NCBI RefSeq assembly: GCF_964340395.1
Contig: NC_135556.1
Span: forward strand, 26,686,562-26,750,561
Direction of reading: 5' to 3'
DNA: 64,000 nt
Source: Glandiceps talaboti
Taxonomy: Eukaryota > Hemichordata > Enteropneusta > Spengelidae
The translations under genes were made by a program, and so were the position numbers. Below the pieces are notes generated by a model. That model ran no database searches and was not told the origin of the DNA. It was given only the letters and a program-made list of their open reading frames with translations. Shown piece after piece: positions 13,401 to 22,230 of this stretch; the stretch's first letter is position 1, and every line of letters begins with the position of its first letter.

Positions 13401-16400
13401 AAGTCTGATAAATCATTTACGGACAAACCTTCATATGTACGTCGATGGAGACAAAATGAAACTGATCAACTTTCGATCAAAACAAAGAACACACCAGGAA
13501 AGCTGGGAAGTGTAATCAACAGATTTGAACAGTCATCAAACAAGAATAACTCAAACAAATTGTCTAATCAAGACACTGAACACAAGATTAGTGTTAACAA
13601 ACGATGGAAAAGTGACATGGACAAGACAGATATAGAGAAAGCACTCGTTGAAGACGAGGATAAAAAGAAACATGCAAATATTGGAAACGAGAGTCCAAAG
13701 GAAGCAGAATCCCCTAGAGCAGTCAGAAGGCGAAAACTGGGACTTGATCTGGAGAGCATTAATGTGGAATCCACCTTAGAGACTGTGCAACAGTCGATTC
13801 AAAAACAAAAAGAAATGAAATCACCTGTGGATGAAGAGGCCGTCACTCGAAGACGGAAAACTTCAGTTGTGTACAATGACCATCAAACCAACATCATCGA
13901 TGAAAAACCTGTTTCCGCTAAAGAATTATTCAAAAATACGGATGATGAACCTCCCTACTTTGTGTTTCGTAGTAAGAAGACAAGAGATCGACAAATGTTA
14001 GAACATCTCCTTACAGGTGTCACTCAGATGATAGAGGATGGAGCAGAGAAGAAAGAAAGTTCATCAACCACCATAACGAAAACAACACCACCACCACCAA
14101 CGACAACAAATACCGCTACTCCTGCTGTAAAAGAAAATGAAGAAGATGAAGAACGTCAGTGGGCTCATATTGTAAAGAAGCACCATGAAATAGATCAAGA
14201 CCTAAAACAGATGAAAAAAGATATGAATAGGAGAGAGTCTGTGAGTGATGGACCTAACTATGATGGACAAGAAAAGGGAACTGCAAGTGTTGATAAGACA
14301 GAGGATAAAGTGAAAACAAAACAACAAATCCTTCCACCACTTGTCATCAGAGAACGAGACATAAACTCATCACAAAATGCTAGTAATGCTGCTCCTCGTG
14401 TGTCTACACAAAAATTTATCTTAAAGAAATCAGTGACACAAGGATATGTTGGCGAATCAAAAACAAAGAAGGAACCTGAGGATATTATTCCATCACCAAA
14501 TCCTGACAAGGGAGAAATAAAAAAGGATATAAACGACAATGAAAACTCTGAAAATGATTCTAGAAGTTTGTCTCCTGAAGATAAAGATGAAATAGATGTA
14601 GACAGGAGGAGATCTGCAGATGTAGTAAGTATTGCTACGTCAGATCGAACAGATGAAGACTTCCGAAAAGATAGTCTTGATGGTACACCGTCTGAGAGTG
14701 GAGATGATGGTGATGTTGAATCAGGAAATGAAGATAAAGAACCAGGAGTTCGACCAGACAGTGTTACTTCACTTCCAGGTAACAGTTATCAATATGAAGC
14801 TGTCATCGCACACAATGCAAGTAAAGGTGACAACACACCAAAGAAAAGACTTGACTCAAAAAGTAGACTGAAAGAAAAGGCTGATAAGAAACCCCAGTCA
14901 GTAACTACTAGCAGATTGGCCTCTAAAGGGACAGAGAAATCAAATATTCAAAGAATGAGGGCACCAATAAAAACTAGTCCAGCAGCGAATTCTGGAGTCC
15001 GAAAATCAACACTTTCTTCTGATAGGAAATTTCGAGGTAGTGCTGTTCAGTCACTGTTAAGTAAAACTAGCAGTAGAAGCAAAGATTCACTCGAATCAAC
15101 AACATCGGATACTGATTCAAGGAAAGGAGGCCGATCTCGTAGTGGATCTCCTGCAAGTACTTGTTCTACTGCTAGCCGTCGATCTACTAGTTCTGTAGAT
15201 GCAAGAAAAAGACCAGTCCCTAAGCAACACTGTAAGCCAGATTTACACAATAAAATCCCAAACAAATCTCGATCGGGATCAGCTACATCTACTACTAGTA
15301 CTGAGGCTGAGTTATCAAAATCTGCAAAAATCCAACAAAAGAAAGCAGGAGCATCTGGTATTCGACAACCGAAGCGTCATTCTAAAACAGACCAAGCTGT
15401 TGAAGCTGCAAGACAAAGAAGACTCTCAACCAGCACATCGGTTTGTGACAGAGCGCATAGTGGGGATTCAGATTCTGGAAGTCAAAAATCAACCCCAACA
15501 CCTCCACCAAGGTTTTCATCATTCAGACGTACTCAAAGGAGCCCTAGTCCAGTAGGGAGTCACTGTGGAGATAAAAGTGTAAAGAAGGGCAAGGTTGTTC
15601 AGACACCATCTACAGGAGTGAAGAGATCTGACAGCAGACTGGGAAGTAGAAATTCTGGAAAGCCACCTACAACACCATCGACCAGACAGACAACACCAAA
15701 CAAAGCTAATGATCGCCAAACAGACACACCAACCAACAAAACACAATCGACAAAACGTCAAGCTCCTGGTATTCCAAAACCAACAATATCATCAATGAAT
15801 AAAGTGGCTGCTGCCTCCACACCAATACCAAAACCCGTGAGCGGAACAGTGTCCTCAACAAGTGTCAAAAAATCACATCCTCCAAGGAGAATAGCCACTG
15901 TAACAACATCTCCACCTCCTGACAAAGACAAAATTCCACAGTCTCCAAGAACAGCAAGAACAGCAATCAAAATGGGTACAGCCAGTTTAGGATTAAGTAG
16001 CTATCAATCACCTACTCGAAGAGGTCAGAGTGTTCAGCCTATTCGACCAACAACTTTGAATACCACACCAAGATCTTCACAAGACAGTCATCGTGATTTG
16101 GCAAGGAAAAAAGAAGAGATTAGGAATTCATTTAGGAAAAAGAATAATGCTGACACTGATACTTCTAAAATAACATCGCCTATACAATCATCACAGTCAC
16201 AGTACTTGAGTCCATCTGAAGTATCACACCCAGTGTGGTCACCAATGCCTGGTCCATCTACACCACTTGGGTCACCAATTCAACAAAAGACACCATCACC
16301 AATTCCATTGGGGTCCCCTGTGATGCACCAGTCTCCAACACCAGTTATACCAGGTTCAACTCTGACAACACTTTCTCAATCACCAACACAGGCAGCCAGA

Positions 16401-17522
16401 ATGTCTCCAGGACAGGCCCCAAGCCCAGGACCTCCACCTAGTCCCCAAGCTAAATCAGCATCAGGGAGCCAACAGAGCATAGCGAGTACTGCCAGTACTA
16501 GCATTCCATGTGCTGGCTCAACACAAAGTCTTGATTCACAGTTGTCAGGGGCAAGTGCTCAGACTGATTCTTTACTCACTAGTATCGCTATGACAGCATC
16601 TTCTGTAGCAGATTCTTTGTCTCCATTAATACACAGTACCTCTGACCCGGATGTTGGACAGAAATTAGAGATTCAGAAAGATCTCTCACCTATTGAATCT
16701 ATAGAAGCTGCTAAAAGTGTCATGGTAAACCTGCAAACAACACACACTAAGTCATCTGAAAGTAGCAGCCCAGCCAAAGCACCGAAAGCAAGCAGGGTTA
16801 GTCGACTTATTGGAATGCTTACCAGGAAATCGGACAAGAAGCAAGAACAGCAGCAGCAGGCACAGCCATCAAAACTACACAGAAGTTTGTCTGTTGGGTC
16901 ACGACCAACCAGTGCGGTACCAATGATGCCTGGTGGTGGGAAAGTTGCTGCTATTGTCAATAACATCGACAACACATCAACAAATCAAAAAGAGAGAACA
17001 AACACTTTACAAAACACTGCCATTATTGAAGATTGTCAGTACGTTGCTTCCGTAGCAGATATGTCAACCCCTACTATCCCAGAAACTCCATCAATTGCCG
17101 AAACTCCCCGGGAAACTTATGATAATGTGCCTGAGCCAGAAACACAAACCCTGGCTATACCGGAGGTGTCATCTTTGATTGTAACTAGTCCAGATACAAC
17201 ACCAAGCCCTGTTTCAACCACCGAAACCTCTTTATCACCTTCTCCAACACCATCAAAATCGTCAAAGATACCAGGTCCAAAAACTTCAAAAACAACAATT
17301 GTCCTGAGTAGGAATGTATCTCCACCTACTTCATCAGCCACAAGATTTGGAACATCTAAAACAAGAGCAACGTTCACTGCCAGAGATCGCTCACAAGCAG
17401 TTTCATCAACGTTGAACCAGCAAACAAGCAATTTTTCAAGGTCTGCCTCTGTCAATGCTAAAACAGGACAGAAATTGAAAAGAAGTACTTTGACCACGAC
17501 CATCAAGAAGACCAAAGTGTGA
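572..17522 (+). CDS. INF2: INF2-like formin, 3' part of gene (12 exons visible)
   Basis: Formins nucleate and elongate unbranched actin filaments: FH1 recruits profilin-actin and the FH2 dimer caps the barbed end. Twelve exons join in frame (572-719, 1704-2486, 2980-3126, 6236-6297, 6669-6771, 7311-7396, 7744-7844, 8430-8500, 8972-9079, 9773-9964, 11038-11202, 11715-17522) and give 2,590 visible residues. These are the end of the DID/dimerisation region (about 1-110), a Cys cluster (about 125-165), FH1 (about 204-261), FH2 (about 278-655), a Glu/Arg-rich helix and a DAD/WH2-like motif [15 protein letters not shown] (nt 11850 on), then a tail of about 1,860 residues. The order DID-FH1-FH2-WH2-like fits the INF2 family (Drosophila Form3 clade); human INF2 is about 1,250 residues, so the tail is greatly enlarged. 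The 5' end lies outside the window. FHDC1 is the nearest alternative but lacks a DID. Confidence 0.9.
720..1703 (+). other. Formin intron
   Basis: Intron between two DID-region exons, with GTAGGT donor and a T-rich tract before TATAG. It holds a short (CAAAT)n run at 1562-1584. Nothing else is recognised. Confidence 0.7.
1704..2486 (+). CDS. INF2: Formin exon: DID end, Cys cluster, FH1 and FH2 start
   Basis: Acceptor TTATAG|GTGTAC and donor AAG|GTGAGT, 261 codons, phase 0 at both ends. It begins with the last DID helices ([15 protein letters not shown], then [13 protein letters not shown]) and continues through a charged helix to a linker with CDCDCHK and two more Cys. Next is FH1: several runs of 4-10 prolines separated by Gly-rich spacers (nt 2167-2337). 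It ends with the FH2 lasso, [11 protein letters not shown], including the conserved LNW for the post contact. Confidence 0.9.
2797..2846. repeat. GTT / GTTTTT simple repeat
   Basis: GTT triplets followed by GTTTTT hexamers in the formin intron between 2486 and 2980. Confidence 0.9.
2980..3126 (+). CDS. INF2: Formin exon: FH2 N-terminal part
   Basis: Acceptor TTTCAAG|GCAAGT and donor GAG|GTAAGT, 49 codons, phase 0 at both ends. It codes for [15 protein letters not shown], the FH2 helix that usually reads D...LE.LF, followed by a Lys-rich loop. The next FH2 exon is 3.1 kb away. Confidence 0.85.
3127..6235 (+). other. Large formin intron within FH2
   Basis: The largest formin intron here (3.1 kb). 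It holds a weak Arg-rich reading frame on the minus strand (about 3464-3703) and a cluster of TATA-like sequences at 4037-4068. No recognised transposon or RNA gene. Confidence 0.7.
6236..6297 (+). CDS. INF2: Formin exon: FH2 'LLD..RS.NI.IFL..F' segment
   Basis: A 62-bp exon, acceptor TTTTGTAG|GTAAAT and donor AGGAG|GTGAGA. It reads [20 protein letters not shown], which holds the family-diagnostic FH2 signature with the conserved Ile of the barbed-end-binding knob (NINIFL). Phase 0 in, phase 2 out. Confidence 0.92.
6669..6771 (+). CDS. INF2: Formin exon: FH2 knob/linker helices
   Basis: Acceptor ATTTTCAG|CACTAA and donor GAG|GTATGT. Enters in phase 2 and leaves in phase 0. It codes for helices reading [11 protein letters not shown] and [15 protein letters not shown]; the second is the well-conserved 'L..L.K.LP...E' FH2 segment. 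Confidence 0.92.
7311..7396 (+). CDS. INF2: Formin exon: FH2 'L..F.GD...L..AE.F' segment
   Basis: Acceptor TTTCTTACAG|ATTGAA and donor AAAAG|GTACGT. It reads [19 protein letters not shown], the standard FH2 sequence. Phase 0 in, phase 2 out. A compound tetranucleotide microsatellite begins 34 bases after the donor. Confidence 0.92.
7430..7581. repeat. Compound tetranucleotide microsatellite (CATA)n-(CAGT)n-(CAGA)n
   Basis: Three tetranucleotide blocks follow without a gap: CATA to about 7493, CAGT to about 7553, CAGA to 7581. They change by one base at each boundary, suggesting stepwise spread from one block to the next. It lies inside a formin intron, 34 bases past the donor at 7396. Confidence 0.95.
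7744..7844 (+). CDS. INF2: Formin exon: FH2 core helices
   Basis: Acceptor TTTGATAG|TTATAA and donor AAAG|GTAAGT. It codes for [19 protein letters not shown] and an 'I..IERAGKE' helix typical of the FH2 core, where most formins read 'RL..M.F...F'. Phase 2 in, phase 1 out. Confidence 0.9.
8430..8500 (+). CDS. INF2: Formin exon: FH2 'LG.ILYLVL..GN.IN' segment
   Basis: Acceptor TTCTTTCAG|AACTGA and donor TCA|GTAAGT. It codes for [18 protein letters not shown]; the 'GN.(I/M)N' motif is among the most conserved of the FH2 domain. Phase 1 in, phase 0 out. Confidence 0.93.
8972..9079 (+). CDS. INF2: Formin exon: FH2 'GNA.GFKL.SLLKL' segment
   Basis: Acceptor GTTTATAG|GGAGGT and donor ATG|GTAAGC, 36 codons, phase 0 at both ends. 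It codes for [20 protein letters not shown] followed by NFIHYVVM, the canonical 'A.GF.L..L.KL.D...' and 'LLH(Y/F)' elements of FH2. Confidence 0.93.
9773..9964 (+). CDS. INF2: Formin exon: FH2 post-domain helices
   Basis: Acceptor CTTTCAACAG|CAAGCA and donor AAG|GTTTGT, 64 codons, phase 0 at both ends. It starts with Lys-rich [12 protein letters not shown], then [16 protein letters not shown] and a long amphipathic helix, matching the FH2 'L...L..V..A..........' part of the dimer post. Confidence 0.9.
10132..10374. mobile_element. Possible MITE-like inverted-repeat element
   Basis: GGGAACTTGCAA at 10132-10143 is matched by its exact reverse complement TTGCAAGTTCCC at 10363-10374. The ~240-bp span also contains a perfect 14-base palindrome CTGAGCATGCTCAG near 10348. 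There is no coding capacity and I see no convincing target-site duplication, so the element boundaries are tentative. It lies in the formin intron 9965-11037. Confidence 0.35.
11038..11202 (+). CDS. INF2: Formin exon: FH2 C-terminal end
   Basis: Acceptor TTCCAG|AATGCC and donor GAG|GTAAGA, 55 codons, phase 0 at both ends. It reads [20 protein letters not shown] and [11 protein letters not shown]; formins typically have 'YFGE......E.F..F..F...F..A..EN' at this point, so it closes the FH2 domain. Confidence 0.92.
11715..17522 (+). CDS. INF2: Formin terminal exon: WH2/DAD-like motif and giant tail
   Basis: Acceptor TTTTCTCTACAG|GAAAAC; TGA stop at 17520-17522; 1,935 codons uninterrupted. It begins with [11 protein letters not shown] and a Glu/Arg-rich helix that ends the FH2 domain, then the WH2/DAD-like [15 protein letters not shown] (11850-11894), which in INF2 binds actin monomers and the DID. 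The rest is low-complexity: Ser, Pro, Thr and Lys-rich with scattered acidic patches. It has a repeated motif of type R-x-(R/K)-S-x-(I/M)-D-x-x-(D/E)-(V/I)-(D/E)-x-A-L at 12432, 12543, 13182 and 13602, and SxIP-like motifs near 15818, 16297 and 17261. No folded domain is recognised in the last 1,800 residues. The last residues are basic (IKKTKV). Confidence 0.92.
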   Translation, partial: ENEQRRIQEQKAEERRKQREEQEAAKRRRKERSGSLPGGALPGTEGPLVDRLLGNIRSGFPQKKFNDIMLQSPDQSLSPTSPAYSDLMSPNSPADDTTVFGFSRGNSIRRSRKFNKNLESITEKGGQEEMDNRPDERRFSVYSTSSSSSKDESPHGTLTGRRLRNFNDTQGEEELFDVLHQMHTTDQSDLRREGSLRRSRRKGSRKDVSDVSRERNDSPGRTPESRDYMRNKDSSRVRERPRSYIDPTEVDGALRQYEKSQAKSESVEKPYQSKITRPRSYIDSRDVDSALENMDWKSLLPRRPRSHEFRGVTTDSLLQDDKKDDIAKSPFRRARSFHVRSELEKTSNANKDNLSDSVSWKENMRSRQTGFVESKDVNRVMGSEEKNNSDSSDTEPKVHIQRRGRRNALPTNRDFATASMATGDRWRRKLSTETEPEENKIENKNEEAKSEVAITSGELPEKSKAESESVISPEKVEGFEKKRLDRDQRRSRSEIDKQDIDTALSEHTTKKTQSTGKTSPTEIKQTQNPEKVTYRLRYATDLDEDGFKVKYSIDDTKKDVTAKSDKSFTDKPSYVRRWRQNETDQLSIKTKNTPGKLGSVINRFEQSSNKNNSNKLSNQDTEHKISVNKRWKSDMDKTDIEKALVEDEDKKKHANIGNESPKEAESPRAVRRRKLGLDLESINVESTLETVQQSIQKQKEMKSPVDEEAVTRRRKTSVVYNDHQTNIIDEKPVSAKELFKNTDDEPPYFVFRSKKTRDRQMLEHLLTGVTQMIEDGAEKKESSSTTITKTTPPPPTTTNTATPAVKENEEDEERQWAHIVKKHHEIDQDLKQMKKDMNRRESVSDGPNYDGQEKGTASVDKTEDKVKTKQQILPPLVIRERDINSSQNASNAAPRVSTQKFILKKSVTQGYVGESKTKKEPEDIIPSPNPDKGEIKKDINDNENSENDSRSLSPEDKDEIDVDRRRSADVVSIATSDRTDEDFRKDSLDGTPSESGDDGDVESGNEDKEPGVRPDSVTSLPGNSYQYEAVIAHNASKGDNTPKKRLDSKSRLKEKADKKPQSVTTSRLASKGTEKSNIQRMRAPIKTSPAANSGVRKSTLSSDRKFRGSAVQSLLSKTSSRSKDSLESTTSDTDSRKGGRSRSGSPASTCSTASRRSTSSVDARKRPVPKQHCKPDLHNKIPNKSRSGSATSTTSTEAELSKSAKIQQKKAGASGIRQPKRHSKTDQAVEAARQRRLSTSTSVCDRAHSGDSDSGSQKSTPTPPPRFSSFRRTQRSPSPVGSHCGDKSVKKGKVVQTPSTGVKRSDSRLGSRNSGKPPTTPSTRQTTPNKANDRQTDTPTNKTQSTKRQAPGIPKPTISSMNKVAAASTPIPKPVSGTVSSTSVKKSHPPRRIATVTTSPPPDKDKIPQSPRTARTAIKMGTASLGLSSYQSPTRRGQSVQPIRPTTLNTTPRSSQDSHRDLARKKEEIRNSFRKKNNADTDTSKITSPIQSSQSQYLSPSEVSHPVWSPMPGPSTPLGSPIQQKTPSPIPLGSPVMHQSPTPVIPGSTLTTLSQSPTQAARMSPGQAPSPGPPPSPQAKSASGSQQSIASTASTSIPCAGSTQSLDSQLSGASAQTDSLLTSIAMTASSVADSLSPLIHSTSDPDVGQKLEIQKDLSPIESIEAAKSVMVNLQTTHTKSSESSSPAKAPKASRVSRLIGMLTRKSDKKQEQQQQAQPSKLHRSLSVGSRPTSAVPMMPGGGKVAAIVNNIDNTSTNQKERTNTLQNTAIIEDCQYVASVADMSTPTIPETPSIAETPRETYDNVPEPETQTLAIPEVSSLIVTSPDTTPSPVSTTETSLSPSPTPSKSSKIPGPKTSKTTIVLSRNVSPPTSSATRFGTSKTRATFTARDRSQAVSSTLNQQTSNFSRSASVNAKTGQKLKRSTLTTTIKKTKV

Positions 17523-18570
17523 AAAGACAATTTTAGTCAGTTAAAACTGACTGGCTAAGTTTCAGAGATGGTGAGATACTATGATGGGTGAAAGCCGAGG
17601 CATTCGTTCAGTGTTCACTTTCACAGTTGTGTCAATGTAATGCGAGGACTGGATCTGACAAATACCATGACAGTAGAAACCAAGACAAATTCTTACCCGG
17701 ATGATATCAGGGTGAATTAGGTCAATTCTGTATTGCCAATCGAGTCAGCGATTCTAAGTCACAGTCACTATCATCACCAATAGTAGATATGAGACATCTA
17801 AGACATTGGAGAAGATGAGTTCAAATATCACGACTGCTTGAAAATAAGTAGACTTCGACATACAAGTGTCCTTTCCATAGGAAACACAAACAATGAAGAT
17901 CGTAGGTAGCAGAGTTAACTGATATGTTTCCATGGCAACAGAGGCAGTTATTTTGATGATATGATGGTGTGGCCACTTTTACACAAAGAAAAAGTGCAAT
18001 CGCTCACCTCTACCTACAATATTCAGACCAGCTGCATTTTATCCATGCCATTGATGCCTTCTTTAAATTTGAGGCAATAATATCACGTGCTTCCAAATGT
18101 ATTACATTCCATCAAGACGTACAAAACTGTCATATGCAAATTAAGTGATATTACCATAACAAAAGAATAATCACAGATGTTCCTCCCAATCGGGAACACA
18201 GTTGGGGTTTTTATTGGTATATACACTGTATTTTTTCTTGTCCAAAGAATAGACTTTACACTTCCCCAGTGATATAACGAGAACGGGGCTTGATTATTGT
18301 TTACACAAACATTTATTTACATGTAGCCTTTTCAAAGTTACGCTTGCAATATTGCTGAAATGGGACACTTCGAATTTGAACTTTCTAAAAACGAAGGACT
18401 AGACATGGTGATATAATTTCACCAATTTATTTTGTACATTTATTTCTACAAATAATCGACAACCCTGCATGGGAGCTTAAATGAATAATTGGATGCCATT
18501 GTGCCTTAGATTTTTTTAACCTTTGTAGTTACTCCTGTAAATAAAGTAGATCAAATATTGTGTATACTAG
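17523..18570 (+). other. Formin 3' UTR with polyadenylation signal
   Basis: About 1 kb follows the stop without another coding frame. The first good AATAAA in the sense strand with AT/GT-rich sequence after it is at 18539-18544 (TGTAAATAAAGTAG), so the transcript probably ends near 18560. The UTR end is inferred from the hexamer only. Confidence 0.55.
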
Positions 18571-19728
18571 TTGGTATGATTACAATACTCACCGTTGGAG
18601 GCGTACTCCATCTCAGCATTAAAATTAAGGAATGTTTTATTCTTTATCAATTTATTATTTTGCATATATTAAGAAGTATGTATGCTTCTTTTTCCTTCAA
18701 TTATGCTGAGTCATGCTAATCCCGTGAGAAAAAACACAATTTCCTGTAAAATGTCTAATACTCCCTATGAAATAATGTAGTCATACCTACAACGGCGGAA
18801 GGTTTCCACTTTCTCGAGGAATATATAATGAGGAGAAATATGTAGAGTACTAGTGATATGCAATGCATACATATTTAGTATTTTGTGCATTTTTATCGTC
18901 AATTTATCGATTATTACCGCGTTACCTCATCGAAGAGAAGGTATTATTTATTTTCAATGTTACTGCTGTCAGCCATATATAAATATGGTGAATGTTTTCT
19001 TACGAGGAACACGTACGGTGAAATTTTTCCTCACTTTTGATCTGCATGATGAACGTTTCCATTACAATATGGACACTTTCGGTGAACGTTTACCGCCAGG
19101 TATGACGTCACATGGCGCCATTAGTGTTTGGATAGTGATCAATGTCGATGCCTTTATCATATTATTTATGTTAAACACAGGAACATTTTGTTAATAAGAC
19201 ATTTTCTTAATAAAAGTATAATAAAACAAAACATTCATTACTGAAAAGATAGTCTCAGCTTTCTTGTGATTTTTTATGGACAGTGTCAAATACAAATACA
19301 TAAGACACTAGTCTGGTAAGATGAATTGCCACCTTTTGTAACACGGTCGTAATAGTAATAAATCACATTTGACTTTACCTTTTAATTGATTCAAAAAAAT
19401 TGTCACGATTCATCAGTTTGAATATCTGGAAGTGGAGGGAGAATACCTACAATTTTCACATACGTGCAAATCTTCAGGTCAATTTTGGGTCCTTATACTA
19501 TTCGAATGCCTTATATAAAAAGTGTGACGTTTGCTGTTTCCCATTCTTCTTTTCGGTTATTTTTGTCTTAAAGTGTGATTGTAAACTAAAGGAAACAGCA
19601 GAAATAGTGTCACCAGCCTTATGATATAAAATATGACAACCTGTTGTATGCCGATATATAGCTTGTACATCAAATCATTACAACAAAGATTTTATAAAAT
19701 GAGATCCCTTATTCTCACACCCCAATAC

Positions 19729-19768
19729 GAGTCACTGTGGAGATAAAAGTGTAAAGAAGGGCAAGGTT
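19729..19768 (+). repeat. 40-bp exact copy of formin tail exon sequence
   Basis: All 40 bases are identical to 15557-15596 inside the formin terminal exon, in the same orientation. The match stops sharply at both ends (G vs C before, G vs A after). It is far too long to be chance in this window and has no flanking homology, so it looks like a templated insertion (filler DNA) copied from 4.2 kb upstream. Confidence 0.85.
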
Positions 19769-20670
19769 ACTTTTACTCTGGAAATATAAATTGTAGAAAA
19801 ACAATAACTATCATTTACCCTTGAATGTATCGAAAGACCATTTAGGCAAAAAATAACCATGGCCGTAGACAAAATCGATCCTGTGTCATGAATATTGTTT
19901 CATGATAATAAAATGGATGCTGCCAAGCAATATATAAAAATCATTCTGAGCACTATTTTTTTTATGCCCGAAGTCTCAACACCATTGATGAGGTATTGAT
20001 TGTTGACGATGCTTTGAATTAGCATAAACTTTCCGAGTGCTTCATGTTGGCCTATTGCTTGCATTTATGCCATAGTTTTGAAGGCCTTTATTGTAAATTT
20101 GAGTATAACAAGCTATTGAACAATTGCAATAGTTACGAAACATGTCAGTTAGATTTGCTCATCTGTTCAGATCAGGAAACTCAAACACCATCGTCTGCAT
20201 GTGTCATGAAAATGAAACGAGTTGTATGAGCGACCTCTATAGTCTAAGTATGCAAACCGCTTGTTTTCGTAAGTGGCCCGGGTAGTGATTGAGGGAGATA
20301 GTGTCATAGAGGTTGGAAAATAGAAACGATACAGAACAAGTATTCAAACGAGTAGCTAAGAATGAGCAGTGTAGTAAAAATACATATACACACCATTACA
20401 TAGTAACAATGTGAATCTTCACCCTCTTCAAAAGTACGATGATATATTTGGCCATGTAATACTGCGATGACACCACTTTGAGTTTCGACACATATATATA
20501 GTTCTAACTCTTGAATACTCCGGCCAATCAGCTTTCGCATTCCAGACCCTCTCAGCCATACATACACAAACATGTACACCTTTGTGTGGTTAATTAGGCG
20601 GAGACATAGACAGACAGCTAGTCAGAAAGGTAGGTAGAATGTATCACTGACAGCATGGGAAAGATGGGTT

Positions 20671-20736
20671 GATGGATATGGATGGATGGATGGATGGATG
20701 GATGGAAGGAGGGGTGGAAGGGTGGGCTGGCTGGCG

Positions 20737-20780
<44 letters not shown>

Positions 20781-20782
20781 TC
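20671..20782. repeat. (GGAT)n and (GACA)n simple repeats
   Basis: GGAT units from about 20676 to 20704, a G-rich transition, then GACA units to about 20780. The opposite strand reads as Cys/Leu/Ser and Pro/Ser repeats, which are not genes. Confidence 0.9.
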
Positions 20783-22128
20783 CTCGTTAAGCTGAATACA
20801 TAAATCAACAATGATATTTAAACTATTGACACTCGGAGCTTCAGTTTTGCGGTCAGTAAATATCAACTGTTTGTAGTGTTTCAACAGTTTACATGTACAA
20901 ATTGTCGATAGAATAACCTACACAGATTAACTTGCATACATTATGATGATTATTATGAAACGAACCAGTTTCTGATTTAAATAAAGGTATACAACGAGAC
21001 GAAAATAAACATGTCTGTGAATTTATTGAATATGGCAGTGATAGTTGTCAAATCGTATATATTGACCAAGACGCCATGTATTTGCACACACAATTCCGAA
21101 TTTAATGATTCCTTGATTTTTTTCATAAATGTATTTATAATTTAACATGTTTAAAACTGAACAGAAAACTATTCAGGCTGGCATTGTTATGAAACTAATG
21201 AATATTGTATTAGGCGGAAGTAGGACTTCAAGTGCAGAAAAGATTCCAGATGGATATCTTAGTTAATGTTGTAACTAGTGTAACTACACGATTGTGAAAT
21301 GTATCACGTGGATGCCAACCAACTCAATAATATTCTAAGTGTTGAAGTGTTCCCAGTCAATCTTTAAGTGGAAGTTAACACAACGCTATAAGGACTCCTG
21401 TCATATCATTATTTGCTTGGCTATTTTAAGGTTTAAAGTAAAGTCTAGGTTTTTAATTCACTGGTATATATTTGCTGTCAATTTAAAATTGAGCCTATGA
21501 ATATATATATGTAAACAAATCACGATATAATTTAATTTTTAGGATTACTTCCATAATTTCACACCATTAAAAAAAAGTTTAGATATATCAAAAATTTACA
21601 GGAAAACAAAAAGGACCAACTCGTCGAGAGAGTCTGAAACGACGATATTTTAGAAATATCAATGTGCACCTTTCGATATATCATTTTGTCTTGTTGATCT
21701 TGGCAGGGACAAAAAATATAAATTTGTGAGCTGGAGTAGGCGGTAAACTGTTTTCTTATTCAACTAAAAATTCAATTAGTAACAGGTGTTGTGTCATCAC
21801 TGTCACTATTGTAAAATTACAAAACACTCTATGGTAGATGGCTAGCATGAATTATTGTACATCAGTATACATTTTTAAATTCCTAAAAATCATTGTTCGA
21901 GAATTAAGTAACTTCACCTTTCCATACACCGGGAAAATATTTGAAATGATAGTACCGTACGCCATGCAATGTCAAACCATCTAAAGGCACAATGATAGGG
22001 TATTGACTGTCAGCTCATTTGTACAATGAAACAAAAATCATCCTTTAAAAAGAAAAACATTTACTTAAGCTACCATCAAGCCATACTTCCCCTTTCTTCA
22101 TATCATACAAAACACATCCATCCATAAG

Positions 22129-22230
<102 letters not shown>

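Noticed and set aside
18853-19194. 113-codon frame with a signal-peptide-like start, TATATAA upstream (18822) and AATAAA after it (19208)
   Set aside because: The apparent first codon is GTG, not ATG; the first in-frame ATG lies past the hydrophobic segment, so the secreted-protein reading does not hold for a eukaryotic gene.
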